64,000 nucleotides of DNA from Pseudomonadales bacterium (lineage in GTDB: Bacteria; Pseudomonadota; Gammaproteobacteria; Pseudomonadales; Azotimanducaceae): assembly GCA_024234635.1 (NCBI GenBank), contig JACKNX010000014.1:1-64000 (forward strand). Direction: 5' to 3'. The position numbers were made by a program, and so were the translations under genes. This document shows, piece by piece, positions 53,672-63,300 of this stretch (the stretch's first letter is position 1; each line of letters opens with the position of its first letter). The notes below the pieces were generated by a model. That model saw only the letters and a list, made by a program, of their open reading frames with translations. It was not told where the DNA came from and ran no database searches.

Positions 53672-54334
53672 TCAGTGGTCGGGCTGGCCGACGATCTTGA
53701 TCCCCGAATGCGAAATATCGTGCTTGCGGTTGATCTGGATCAGGATCGAGGTGAGCGCTTCCGCGGCGGCGGAGTTTTCGATGGGGCCCGCGTGCCAGCC
53801 GCGCATACCCGCTTCCTCCACCAGCTGCACCACCCTGTCGCGCGCCGCTTTCTTGTTGCCGGCCACCAGCACGTCACATTCGATCTGTACATCGTGCTGC
53901 AGCAGATGCGCGGCAATGTTCTGGAACGCGGTAACCACCATCACGTCGTCGCCAAGGAACAGCTGCGCGCGTTTGCCCGCACTCCCCTCAGGCGGCAACT
54001 GCACGGTGCCGACGTTTGGCGGCACGAGCGGCACGGTGACATCGATGAGTATCTTGCCCTTGAGATGTTCCTTTACCGCATCGAGCGTGGAAATCTGGTG
54101 CGCAGCCGGTACGGTGAGCACCACGATGTCGCCGGCGGCGGCCGCGGCCACGTTCTCCATCGCGTCGGCGGGGGTGCTGGGGCTGATCTTCTTCAGCTCC
54201 GCCACCGCGGCGTCCGCCTTCTCCTGCGTGCGCGAGCCGATGACGATGCGATAGCCGGCCCGGGACCAGCGGATGGCAAGACCGGTGCCGAGATCGCCGG
54301 TGCCGCCGAGAATGGCGATGGTTTCTTTGGCCAT
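53672..54334 (-). CDS. npdG: NADPH-dependent F420 reductase
   Basis: A 220-residue Rossmann protein (F420:NADPH oxidoreductase, Fno type) that moves hydride between NADPH and F420. The NADP loop is ILGGTGDLGTG, with SRTQEKAD binding the 2-prime phosphate. VLTVPAAHQ, FQNIAAHLL and CDVLVAGN are the family landmarks around the F420 site. Its place inside the biosynthesis operon indicates that the reduced cofactor is made where F420 is made. Confidence 0.92.
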   Translation of the reverse strand: MAKETIAILGGTGDLGTGLAIRWSRAGYRIVIGSRTQEKADAAVAELKKISPSTPADAMENVAAAAAGDIVVLTVPAAHQISTLDAVKEHLKGKILIDVTVPLVPPNVGTVQLPPEGSAGKRAQLFLGDDVMVVTAFQNIAAHLLQHDVQIECDVLVAGNKKAARDRVVQLVEEAGMRGWHAGPIENSAAAEALTSILIQINRKHDISHSGIKIVGQPDH

Positions 54335-54371
54335 GAAATTTCCTGTGCGCGAAAAGCGCGGGATTATGCCG

Positions 54372-54842
54372 TCAAGCCCCGTGCGGGCGCCACACGTCGG
54401 CAGGCTGCCCCTGCGCCATCGCGGCCAGCGACCAGATTTCCACGCGCCAGGGTGTCAGGCGCAGTGCGCCGAAGCTTGCGTCTTCGTGGGAGGGCCAGAA
54501 CAGCTTCGGGTCGTAGCCGACGGGCTCCGGGGTGGTCTTCAGCAGGTCCCAGAGCCATTGCCTGGTAGGCAGGTCGTCCTGCCACTCCGCCTTGCAGTCC
54601 ACGATCACCTGCTCATGCTGCGGGTCCCAGTAGGTCAGCGAGACATAGGGATTTCCCGCGAGGTGCCTGGCCTTGTGTGACTGGCGCCCCGTGGCGATCC
54701 AGCCCGTGGCGCCGTCCCAGACCGGGTGCAGGATGCGCGATCGTGGGCGCCCCTGACGGTCCACGGTGGCGACCGTGCACCAGACGATTCGCCGCGTGAT
54801 GGCGTTGAATTTTTCTTCCATATCGCTGAACTTTTCGGCCAT
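54372..54842 (-). CDS. Pyridoxamine 5-phosphate oxidase-fold protein, likely F420-binding (FDOR)
   Basis: A 156-residue split-barrel protein. The pattern ITRRIVWCTVATVDRQGRPR followed by HPVWDGATGWIATGRQS and KARHLAGNPYVSLTYWD is typical of FDOR/PNPOx proteins. It is the first gene of the F420 operon, 37 bases before npdG, so it is a strong candidate for an F420H2-dependent reductase. FMN or heme binding cannot be ruled out. GATGAGAACC precedes the ATG with no strong ribosome site. Confidence 0.8.
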   Translation of the reverse strand: MAEKFSDMEEKFNAITRRIVWCTVATVDRQGRPRSRILHPVWDGATGWIATGRQSHKARHLAGNPYVSLTYWDPQHEQVIVDCKAEWQDDLPTRQWLWDLLKTTPEPVGYDPKLFWPSHEDASFGALRLTPWRVEIWSLAAMAQGQPADVWRPHGA

Positions 54843-54935
54843 GGCGGGTTCTCATCGTTAACAGGCGGAGGGGTCGATTCTGCGCGATGCATGCCGTCGG
54901 GTCGAGACGGATCACGATTGACGGGGGAGACGTCG

Positions 54936-55367
54936 ATGATGGCGGATGGTTTTTTTGTCCAGGTCAGACGCAATCAGGTGGCGCTGATCTCGCTGCTTGT
55001 TGCCTGCACGAGCCTTGCGTACGCGACCTGGCGAAACGAAGCGACGGAAGCCAATCGCAACCTCCGGGCGGCGGGGTTCGAGATGATCCGCGAAATCGCC
55101 GGGCTGGAGCGGGTTGTCTTCTTTGCGCACTACGATCGCGATGTCACTCAGGGCAACCCCCGCCTGGGATGGTCCCACGTACTCACGCTGGTCGATCTGG
55201 CGGCGCTGCAGACAGCCCCCGTGCGGAGCAGGGCAGAGGCATTGCGCAGCGTGTGGCAGGACAACTGGCAGGCCCTTGGCATCGACGACGCAGCGGCTGA
55301 TGTGGTAACCATGGCCATTGATGGCCTGCGCAGCGAGGTGCTGGCAGGCCTCTCGGCGCTCGACTGA
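54936..55367 (+). CDS. Hypothetical membrane-anchored protein
   Basis: A 143-residue protein with one N-terminal membrane segment (VALISLLVACTSLAYATW) and a helical soluble domain rich in Ala, Arg and Asp. The second half (RSRAEALRSVWQDNWQALGI) shows no recognisable family. GGGGGAGA precedes two consecutive ATG codons at 54936. It is divergent from the F420 operon and 36 bases ahead of an SDR gene; neither link gives a function. Confidence 0.65.
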   Translation: MMADGFFVQVRRNQVALISLLVACTSLAYATWRNEATEANRNLRAAGFEMIREIAGLERVVFFAHYDRDVTQGNPRLGWSHVLTLVDLAALQTAPVRSRAEALRSVWQDNWQALGIDDAAADVVTMAIDGLRSEVLAGLSALD

Positions 55368-55403
55368 GCGCTGGCAGGGATCGGCAACCCGGGAGATGCA
55401 GTG

Positions 55404-56180
55404 ATGACAGAACAGCAGACGGTGATTGTTACGGGGGCCGGTACCGGCATCGGCAGGGCCACGGCATTGCGTTTCGCGCGGGCCGGCTTCAGCGTGATTG
55501 CCAACGGTCGACGCCTGCCGCCACTGGAAACGACCCTGGCCTTGTCCAGTGGCATGCCTGGCAGGGTCATTCCTGTCACCGGCGGTGCGGGCACCGAGGC
55601 TACCGCGGCAGCGCTCGTGGCCCGGGCGGTCGCCGAAGGCGGTTTCTGCTGCCTTGTCAACAACGCTGGCGTTGGCTGGAGTTACGGCGTCGATCACCCG
55701 GGCACGATGGCCGCGCTGGCGGATACCACGCCGGACCAGTGGCACGAGGTTCTGCGTATCAATCTGGATTCAGTGTATCTCCTCTGTCGCGAAGCGTTGC
55801 GGCATTTTCGCGAACAGGGCGGCGGCAGCATCGTCAACGTTTCCAGCGCAGGCGGCACCCGTGGCATGGACGATGCGCATACCTATGCCACGGCAAAAGC
55901 CGGTGTCATCAACCTCACCCGGTCGCTGGCGCGTGCGTATGGCCGTGAAGGTATTCGCAGCAATGTCATCGCGCCCGGCTTTGTGGCGACGGACATGGTG
56001 ACGCCGGTGCTGGAATCGGACCTGAATCCGTTCGCGGACGAGGAGTTGCGGTTCCAGGCGTCGCCGCTGGGGCGGCCGGGGCGACCGGAGGAGATTGCGG
56101 ACGCCATCTATTACATGGGCGTCGAAGCGACCTACTGCAATGGCGCGGTGCTCGTGATCGACGGTGGTTCAACCGCCTGA
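55404..56180 (+). CDS. Short-chain dehydrogenase/reductase
   Basis: A 258-residue classical SDR. The cofactor motif is TGAGTGIGRA with NGRRLPPL after beta-2 (NADP-type). NNAGVG, the Ser in NVSSAGG and the Tyr-Lys pair in YATAKAG complete the active site, with CNGAVLVIDGG at the end. GGGAG precedes the ATG at 55404; a GTG one codon upstream is an alternative. A repeat cluster begins about 160 bases downstream. Its substrate is unknown. Confidence 0.88.
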   Translation: MTEQQTVIVTGAGTGIGRATALRFARAGFSVIANGRRLPPLETTLALSSGMPGRVIPVTGGAGTEATAAALVARAVAEGGFCCLVNNAGVGWSYGVDHPGTMAALADTTPDQWHEVLRINLDSVYLLCREALRHFREQGGGSIVNVSSAGGTRGMDDAHTYATAKAGVINLTRSLARAYGREGIRSNVIAPGFVATDMVTPVLESDLNPFADEELRFQASPLGRPGRPEEIADAIYYMGVEATYCNGAVLVIDGGSTA

Positions 56181-56337
56181 TCGGTTAACGGCACGTTCGT
56201 GGCATTGTCATGCCCCACGCGCTGGCCATAGCTCGAGCCGGACGCTTTCTGTGCGCACTGCTGGAGCCATCGATATTTGCGGAAGTATGGTCCACGCCCG
56301 CCTGAACCAGCACCATGCCTTGCGAGGCGCGTCTGTC

Positions 56338-56590
56338 CACCGAACCTGTGGGAAGCGCTCAAGTGACCTAAAAGCTGGCCCCGTTGCGATTGCCAGCGCT
56401 GTCGCGCATGGAACTGAAGTTCCATGAGAGGATGCTGAAAAAGTCCATCCTGGACTTGTTTCAGCAGTCGTCGGCTTCGCCGACTCGCGCCAAGTGCAGT
56501 GGTTTCCGCTGCATTTTCGGGCCAGCCGTCCCTGGCTGGCATACCAGGCTGCTTTTTCAGCAGCCTGCTAACTTGTCAAGCGGACCACTA
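56338..56590 (+). repeat. Dispersed repeat, copy 4: element C split by an A+B insertion with CTA target duplication
   Basis: GGAAGCGCTCAAGTGACCTA (56351-56370) and ACTTGTCAAGCGGACCACTAG (56571-56591) are the two halves of element C. Between them lies element A (from AGCTGGCC at 56373, ending in the hairpin GGAACTGAAGTTCC), then full-length element B (56429-56566, ends AGGATGCTGAAAAAG and CTTTTTCAGCAGCCT). CTA occurs at both insertion borders (56368-56370 and 56568-56570), as expected for a 3-bp target duplication. The gap 56181-56337 before it holds nothing else recognisable. Confidence 0.85.
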
Positions 56591-56968
56591 GCGACCGGCT
56601 CGCGCCTCCGCGATGTAGTGGTGAGCGCGTCTGGCTTTGTTGATGCAGCTTGGGAAGCGTTCGATCACCTGTTGCGCCTTCGCCGCGGTCAACAGGCCCG
56701 TGGCGGTGGCGTAGCTGATGGTGCCGTCGAAACCACGGGCGCGTGCCTGACCCAAGGCTTCCCAACCGGAGTCGACCAGGTGGTCACACTGCCGGCTGCC
56801 ATCGACACGGCCCGCGCAGCCGGCCATCGCTACCACCGCAGCCAGGAAAACGAGTATCGGCCGGCTGGCGCCCTGGTGAGCCGTTGCAGGTTCAGGCTGT
56901 CTACGGCGATCGCGCTCCGTCGCGGTACGCGTGCGGCACAATCGTCCAGGCGTATCAGTGATGATCAT
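56588..56968 (-). CDS. Putative lipoprotein
   Basis: A 126-residue predicted lipoprotein. A long basic N-terminal stretch precedes a hydrophobic segment ending in a lipobox (VFLAAVVAMAGCAG). The mature part (RVDGSRQCDHLVDSGWEALG) contains two further cysteines and no known domain. The ATG at 56968 overlaps the end of the upstream glycine-zipper gene by 14 bases, supporting coupled translation. Its TAG stop at 56588 lies in the last bases of element C, so the repeat has set the C-terminus of this protein. Confidence 0.55.
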   Translation of the reverse strand: MIITDTPGRLCRTRTATERDRRRQPEPATAHQGASRPILVFLAAVVAMAGCAGRVDGSRQCDHLVDSGWEALGQARARGFDGTISYATATGLLTAAKAQQVIERFPSCINKARRAHHYIAEARAGR

Positions 56969-57329
56969 GGCCGCAACGCCCCTGACGTTGCAGTCCGGGA
57001 GGGCAGGTATTGCGTTTGCCCTTGTGACGGCGATGTTCGGGCACGGATTCGACAATCACCACCCGGGTGGGCGTGTCGACTTTCGGGTGGGCTTCCGTGG
57101 TGTCCCGGGTAGCAACGGCCACGCCGATCGCGGCACCGGCTGCGGCGCCCACGATGGCGCCGTCACGGCCGCCAAGTTCAGCGCCCGCGGCGCCTCCGAT
57201 GGCGCCACCCACCGCGCCGCCAATGGCCGCCTTTACAGGGTCCACGGGTTCGGATGCGCGCGCGGGGGAATGCAGAGGGAGCAGACAGACGACGAGGCTC
57301 AGCAGCCGGAAAGCGTGACAATACGACAT
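56955..57329 (-). CDS. Glycine-zipper exported protein
   Basis: A 124-residue protein with a signal peptide (LLSLVVCLLPLHSPARA) and a glycine-zipper segment (AAIGGAVGGAIGGAAGAELG, then GAIVGAAAGAAIGVAVA) that should insert in or pack against a membrane. The tail is basic and His-rich (HRRHKGKRN to GHDHH). Glycine-zipper proteins of this type are usually periplasmic or outer-membrane stress proteins. It is the upstream partner of the lipoprotein gene. The His-rich end could bind metal. Confidence 0.75.
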   Translation of the reverse strand: MSYCHAFRLLSLVVCLLPLHSPARASEPVDPVKAAIGGAVGGAIGGAAGAELGGRDGAIVGAAAGAAIGVAVATRDTTEAHPKVDTPTRVVIVESVPEHRRHKGKRNTCPPGLQRQGRCGHDHH

Positions 57330-57439
57330 GGCTTTGTCCCGACGGAGGTGAAAGCCGGGAGTCTATTTGGAGCAGTGGCGGCAAACTGAGGCGGTCGTCA
57401 CGAAGTAGCTTGTCTGCAGTGTGCGTAAAATCGTTGCGG

Positions 57440-58816
57440 TCAGATAAAGGCAAAACCTACCTGCAGCAGTTTTTCCACTTTCTTCGCCGACGCACGATCC
57501 GCGACGAAGAGGATCAGGCTGTCACGGTCCTGAACCACGAGGGTGTCGTGGGCGATCATGACCTTGCCGTCGCGTACGATGGCGGCTACACGGGCCGTTT
57601 CCGGAAGTTTCAGCCGGGCGAGCGCGCGCCCGACAATTTTTGAGGTTCGCTGGTCGCCGTGCACCACCACCTCCATGGCTTCCGCGGTGCCACGGCGCAG
57701 GGGATGGGCGCTGACCACATCGCCCCGACGGACGTAACCCAGGAGGGCGCTCATGGTTGCGTGGCGGGACGACACGGCGATGTCGATGCTGCCACCCTGA
57801 ACCAGATCCGCGAAAGCGGTGTTGCTGACCAGTGAAATGACGGTACGGGTGCCCAGCGCCTTGGCGAGCATGCAGGACATGATGTTGGTCTTGTCCTCCT
57901 GCGTGACGGCGATGTAGATGTCCGCTCCCTCAACGCCCTCGCCGGTGAGCAGGTCGCGATCCGCGACGCTGCCATGCAGCACGATGGTGTTCGGCAGTTC
58001 CCGGGACAGCGCTTCACAGCGGTGGCGGTCCGCTTCGATCAGTTTGACGTGCAGACGCTTTTCGAGTCGCGCCGCCAGTCGCGCGCCGACGTTACCGCCG
58101 CCGGCGATGATGACGGTGCGCGCTGTTTGACCGAGTGCGTCGAGACCGGTGAGCAGTGTCTGCATCGTGGCTTTCGCGGCAACGATGAAGACTTCGTCAC
58201 CGGCTTCGATGATGGTCTCGCCGGTGGGATTCAGCGCCCGGTTGCGCCGATAGATGGCTGCGATACGAAAGTCCGCGAGGGGCACTGACTGGCGCAGGTC
58301 CGCGATCCGGTTGCCGACCAGGCCGTCGCCGAAGCCGGCGCGTACCGCGACCATGTGAACGGCATCGCCGGCGAAGCTGATGACCTGGAGTGCGCCAGGG
58401 TAGTCGAGCAGTTGTGCCAGGGAGTCGGTGAGCAGATCTTCCGGGCTGATCAGTTCGTCCACGCCGAATCCGTCCTTTCCGAACAGCGTGCCGTTGCCGG
58501 TGAGATAGTTTCGCTCGCGAACCCGTGCGACCTTGAGGGGTACATTGAAAAGGGTTCTGGCCACCTGGCAGGCCACCATGTTCACTTCGTCGTCACTGGT
58601 GACCGCAACGAGCATGTCGGCGTCCTCCGCACCGGCGCTGGCGAGGACCCTCGGCAGCGAAGCGGAGCCGCAGACCGTGCGCAGGTCGAGCCGGTCCTGT
58701 AGTTGCCGCAGCCGATCGCGATCGCGGTCGACAATCGTGATTTCGTTAGCCTCGCCTGCCAGATGCTCGGCCAGCGTTCCGCCGACCTGCCCGGCACCCA
58801 GAATAATGATTCGCAT
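57440..58816 (-). CDS. trkA: Trk potassium uptake system protein TrkA
   Basis: A 458-residue cytoplasmic regulator of Trk potassium channels. It has two tandem RCK units, each with a Rossmann NAD(H) site (IIILGAGQVGGTLAEHL and VIIAGGGNVGARLAARL) and a TrkA-C domain (around DLRQSVPLADFRIAAIYRR and AHPLRRGTAEAMEVVV). The full two-unit architecture and length match E. coli TrkA. The channel subunit TrkH is not in the next genes. It is transcribed alone, with a 482-base gap upstream. Confidence 0.95.
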   Translation of the reverse strand: MRIIILGAGQVGGTLAEHLAGEANEITIVDRDRDRLRQLQDRLDLRTVCGSASLPRVLASAGAEDADMLVAVTSDDEVNMVACQVARTLFNVPLKVARVRERNYLTGNGTLFGKDGFGVDELISPEDLLTDSLAQLLDYPGALQVISFAGDAVHMVAVRAGFGDGLVGNRIADLRQSVPLADFRIAAIYRRNRALNPTGETIIEAGDEVFIVAAKATMQTLLTGLDALGQTARTVIIAGGGNVGARLAARLEKRLHVKLIEADRHRCEALSRELPNTIVLHGSVADRDLLTGEGVEGADIYIAVTQEDKTNIMSCMLAKALGTRTVISLVSNTAFADLVQGGSIDIAVSSRHATMSALLGYVRRGDVVSAHPLRRGTAEAMEVVVHGDQRTSKIVGRALARLKLPETARVAAIVRDGKVMIAHDTLVVQDRDSLILFVADRASAKKVEKLLQVGFAFI

Positions 58817-59298
58817 GCAACTTCCCTTCCGCTACCCGTGCATGGTGGCGCCGAGCCCGGTAAACAGGCCATATCCAGGTCGGAACCCGTGCGTAAACAA
58901 GCCGTATCGGATGGCGGCGCGACGATCGACATCGCTCTGGACCTGAATGTGTGGTTGTCAATTTGCCGATTCGCTCCAGATGCAGCGTTTGCCGGGGCGT
59001 CGGCGGGTCAGTCAGGCCCGGCCGGGATGCAGGGCTGCATTTCAGGCGATCCGGTGGATATTCCATCGATTTGCGCCGATGGCCCCATGTGACCCAGGGG
59101 TTCGGCCCACGAGGAGTGAGGTGGCTTGGCCAGCGGTAAAGGCTCCCATGCATCGCTGCAAGGTAGTGAAGCGGGGATGGTACGGAGATCCCTCAGCTTC
59201 CCCTTGTGTATCGGCTGTGCAATATTCGCATGCACGTGTTGGCTGGTGTGACTTGGAAGGTGCGCACCACGAGCGCACCGATAATCTGTTCCGGACCC
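58817..59298. other. Intergenic region between trkA and the Crp/Fnr gene
   Basis: This 482-base divergent gap must hold the promoters of trkA and the regulator gene. I see no credible protein frame or RNA gene and no clean operator. GTGTGACTTGGAAGGTGCGCA near 59250 only partly resembles a CRP site. Confidence 0.4.
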
Positions 59299-59991
59299 AT
59301 GCAGCACCGCGAAGAAAAAATTTCCGTACAAACATTGTCCCGGGTGCCGTCCTTTCGGGAGTTGCCCGAACAGGTACTTGAAACGCTCGCCCGGGAAATG
59401 GAGAGCGGACGTTTCGAACCCCGTCAGGCTGTCTTCCGGCACCTCGAAGCCAGTCGTGACGTTTTTGTCGTGCTCAGCGGTTCAGTGCGCGTGGCGCTGG
59501 TAAACAGTACCGGGCGTGCACTGACCTTCCAGATCCTTACTGCCGGTTCGCTGTTCGGCGAAATCGCCGCGATCGACGGACGGCCGCGATCGGCAACGAT
59601 TGTGGCGGAAACGGAGGCGGTCGTCGGGCGCATTCGCTGGAGCACGTTCCTGGCGCTGACCCAGCGGTCGCCCGAATTCTGCTGGCTGCTGATGCGGCGG
59701 CTGACGGAACTCAACCGGCATCTCACCCAGCGGCTGTTCGAATACCATGCCTACGACGTGCGTGGGCGCATCTGCTGCGAACTGCTGCGACTTTCGAGCG
59801 CTGCCCAGGGCCAGCCCTTCGAACTCACTGACCGGGACATGGCCACGCGGGTTGGCACCACGCGGGAGAATGTCACGCGAATTCATGGTGAACTGCGTCG
59901 CGACGGGCTTCTGCACCGACAGCAGGGTCTGGTGCACGTACCTGATCCCGGCGGATTGGAGGCGCTGCTGCAGCGCTGCGAATTCGGCTAG
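59299..59991 (+). CDS. Crp/Fnr-family transcriptional regulator
   Basis: A 230-residue regulator. The N-terminal cyclic-nucleotide-binding beta-roll spans about 15-130 (FVVLSGSVRVALVNSTGRAL, then GSLFGEIAAIDGRPRSATIV, which resembles the phosphate-binding cassette of cAMP-binding members). The C-terminal winged helix has the recognition helix in DRDMATRVGTTRENVTRIHG. The four N-terminal Fe-S cysteines of FNR are missing, so it is CRP-like rather than oxygen-sensing. The ATG at 59299 is preferred over upstream in-frame starts. It lies 336 bases upstream of the DyP-P450 gene on the same strand and probably controls it. Confidence 0.9.
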   Translation: MQHREEKISVQTLSRVPSFRELPEQVLETLAREMESGRFEPRQAVFRHLEASRDVFVVLSGSVRVALVNSTGRALTFQILTAGSLFGEIAAIDGRPRSATIVAETEAVVGRIRWSTFLALTQRSPEFCWLLMRRLTELNRHLTQRLFEYHAYDVRGRICCELLRLSSAAQGQPFELTDRDMATRVGTTRENVTRIHGELRRDGLLHRQQGLVHVPDPGGLEALLQRCEFG

Positions 59992-60188
59992 CCGGCGGCT
60001 GCCGAGGTCGCAGCGAGTGCCCGTCACGGAGCGCAGCCCGAACGCGCCGGGAGAAACGCGGCGACGGAGGCACGTCGGCAACGTCGGCGCGGGCTGGGAG
60101 GGACACTTCCAGCACCGGGCCGGCTCGCCAGCCAACACACGCCAGACACTTGCTTTCCGCCGGCGATCCGCCAGGAATTCGTCATCAG

Positions 60189-60206
60189 GGTGTATAAATT
60201 AACACC
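60189..60206 (+). promoter_or_regulatory. Palindromic candidate operator ahead of the DyP-P450 gene
   Basis: GGTGTATAAATTAACACC has perfect 5-bp arms (GGTGT/ACACC) around an AT-rich 8-bp centre, in the GC-rich gap between the Crp/Fnr gene and the DyP-P450 gene. Spacing and symmetry suit a Crp/Fnr-family dimer, though it matches neither the CRP nor the FNR consensus. Nothing else in the 336-base gap was recognised. Confidence 0.35.
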
Positions 60207-60312
60207 GCACTTTTTCGTTGCTGCCTGTAATAGTGCCTGGACAGGGAGCGTGGTGTTTGGCAGGGACGCCACCTGCCATCTGCAGGTTCGGAAAGAACAG
60301 GAGCACAGGAAG

Positions 60313-60318
60313 AGGAGG
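60313..60318 (+). promoter_or_regulatory. Ribosome binding site fixing the DyP-P450 start
   Basis: A perfect AGGAGG lies nine bases before the GTG at 60328. A GTG at 60190, 46 codons upstream, has no such site and would translate the palindrome, so 60328 is the better start. Confidence 0.75.
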
Positions 60319-60327
60319 TCGTCGGGC

Positions 60328-63300
60328 GTGCCGGCATCAACGGAACTGCGAAGCCATAGCCTGGCCGGGCCTTCTGAACTTGTCCTGCTCATGCCGATCA
60401 AGCAGGGGCTGGTGGATTGCCAGGACACCGTCACGTATCTGAGTCGCCTGAAGACGGTGGCGCAGGTATTCGACGATCTGCGGCGGGCCAGCCGGGAAAG
60501 CCGGCTGGTTCAGCCGTTTTCCGATGTTGTTGATCGCATCCGCACGATTCATGGCGTGCATATCGCCGTGGTGGACACGCGGCGTGCCATTCTGGCCGTG
60601 AGCTTCGACCAGGCCTGGGAGCCTTACATCCGCGTCATCTGGAAGGATATCGGCCGTCTGCTCGATACCATCCTGTGCAATTGCGAAGGATATTCGGGGG
60701 TCGGTTCCACGGAACAGGGCTACGAACAGTTCGTGGCCTGGATCCGCAAGTATCAGATCGAGAGTTCGACCTTCTATCTGACCGGTAGCAGAACGGTATC
60801 CGATGTGCTCATTCTCGAGCAGATGGAGCGCCGGGTGCGGCGCGGCGAAACCGGCGTGCTGAACGACCTGGCGAGAATGGCCGTCGAGACCCCCGAAATG
60901 GTGGCGAGTGCGCGTCGGTCACACATGCTGGCTACTGAGCCGGGCGAGTTCTACAAACTGGGTGTGAAGGCGATCTACGCCTTCCACTCACTGACCAGCC
61001 TGTATCCGCAGGACTCGTACGATCATCAGTTTCTGATTGATACCGCGCGCCAGGTTCTCAGCGAATTTCCACCACGCAGTGCGTGGGCGGCGCAGCAGCC
61101 GGCGCTGGCGGCCACCTTTGCCGCGGAAATCGACTGGTTCGAGAGGTATGTGTACGCACGCACCTATCCGGCGCCCGGCGCGGCGCCAGAGAGCCTGAGC
61201 GATGACGATGTACAGGGCGGAATCCTGCGATCGTACGAGGCAAACTACGGCTGCCTGATGTTGTTCTCGCAGGAGAGCCCGCAGGCGGCAAGACAGTTTC
61301 TTCGCGACTTCCGTGCCCAGGTGACCACGGGCGCCCACGAAAGCGATGATGGCATCTACCGCAACCTGGCCTTTACGTTTCAGGGGTTGCAGCGGCTCGG
61401 GGCGGACGATGACCTCCTCGCCGCGATGCCCAAGGAGTTTCGCGAAGGCATGAGTGCCCGAGCCGGGCTGATCGGCGATATCCGCGGCAACCACCCCGAT
61501 CAGTGGCGCCTGCCGCCGAGGAACTGGCCTGGTGGCAAGGCGCAACGCGGATCGATATCGCTGGATTCCGTCGATCTCCTTGTGACAGTGCGCCTGCGTG
61601 TCTCCCCACGGCTGCTGCAGCGTGAACTGACGCAGGTGCCCGAAGCCCTCGCCGAAGTCGAGCGCATAGCCAGCCTGGCAGCTCGCGGCTATCGGCTGCT
61701 GTCGGTCCAGGCCATGCACAAGCGGCCCGGTGGCAAGGAACATTTTGGCTTCAAGGACGGTATCAGTCAGCCTGCCGCGGTTCGCATGCCCAAGGATCCG
61801 TGGGAGCCGGATGACGTGGCACTGGGCGAGCTGTTCCTGGGCTATGCCAACGATCATGGTGATACCGGGGGCGCCGTTCCGGGTTTGCTGAAGAACGGCA
61901 CGTTCATGGTGGTGCGCAAGCTGCAACAGGATGTAGGGGCCTTTCGTGAGCGCGTTGGCGCGGTTGCCGCCGCGCTTGGCTGGCGCGAGGAACTGGTGTA
62001 CGCAAAACTCATGGGGCGCTGGCGCAGTGGTCATTCCCTGACCCGTCCCCGTGTCAGTTCCACGAGCAACAACTTCAGCTACGCGGGTGATCCGGTCGGC
62101 GAAATCTGTCCGCTGCAATCCCATGTTCGACGGGCCAATCCCCGGCGTGTGGCACCGACTCCTCGCATCGTTCGCCGCGGCATGTCGTATGGCCCCGACT
62201 TCGACACCGATCCGGAAGCAGATCGGGGGTTGATGTTCGTCGCGTACAACGCAAGTCTCGCGGAGCAGTTCGAGGTCATTCAGCGCTGGGTCGCCGGTGG
62301 CAACAGCAATGACCAGTTCAGCGGCCAGGACGATCCGGTACTGGGTGTGCCGCAGGAAGGAGTCAGTCGGGACCTGCTGATACCGACGCCCCGGGGCGGT
62401 TTCGCGACGCTGGAGCTTGGTGACAAGCCGTTCGTTACGCTCGAGTGGGGCATGTATGCCTTCGTGCCCGCGCTTCGCACGCTGGACGCACTCATCCGCT
62501 CGCCGGCGCCAGGTCAATCGGATGCACAACTGGTGCAACGCGGGAAGCGTTTGCTGTTGGCATTGGATGCCGTGCGAAATCCCGCTGAGCGGTTTGTCGC
62601 CTTCAAACAGGTGCTGGAAGAGCGGGACACGATGGACTCCGGAGATACTGACGCACTGTGGGCGGCGATCCGGGTCTGCCATGACGGTGTCTATGATCCA
62701 GGTGTTCCGGAGTTCGGTGTTCTGGTTGGTGGCGAGGCGCTGGTCAATGAAGTACTGGGCGATGGCGCGCGGTTTTCCGTCAGCGCCTACCGGGAGCGGC
62801 TGCCCAACTGCCTGGGCGATCAGTACCTGGCGCTCGATCCGCCAATGCATGGCCCCGCGTCCGCGGCAGCCAATGGGGTGTTGCGCGATGTCCGGCTTGA
62901 GCCGGCCTTTCAGTGCGCGTTCCAGGCGGCGGAGAAACTTCTGGCGCAGCTCGGTCTGATCAAGGGTGACGTGGACATCCCGCTGCCGAAGTACGTGGAT
63001 CTGGTGCTCGCTACGGTATCCCGGTACTGGCTGGGGATACCGGATCAGTCCCTGGACCCCGCCAATGCGCATCAGCCTTTCTTCGTTCATGCGGGTGGTT
63101 CGCCGTTGCATGATCCCCTGGTTGGTGTGACCGAGGCGCACTGCCCGTTACACATCCTGTCCACCTCCCGCTATGTGTTCCAGCCCGCGCCTACGCAGGC
63201 CGTGGAGAAGGCGGCCGTAAGCGAAGGCCGATTGTTGCGGCAACAGGTGCAGTTGTACGTGGCCAACGCAAGAATGAACGGGGGGCTGCCTCGACTGGCG

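Noticed and set aside
60988..63141. A 717-codon open frame on the strand opposite the DyP-P450 gene
   Set aside because: High-GC codon use keeps antisense frames open. The translation has no recognisable motifs, while the plus-strand frame shows clear heme-protein motifs. The same reasoning removes the long antisense frames over the TonB receptor (27854-29572) and mrcB (25209-26933).
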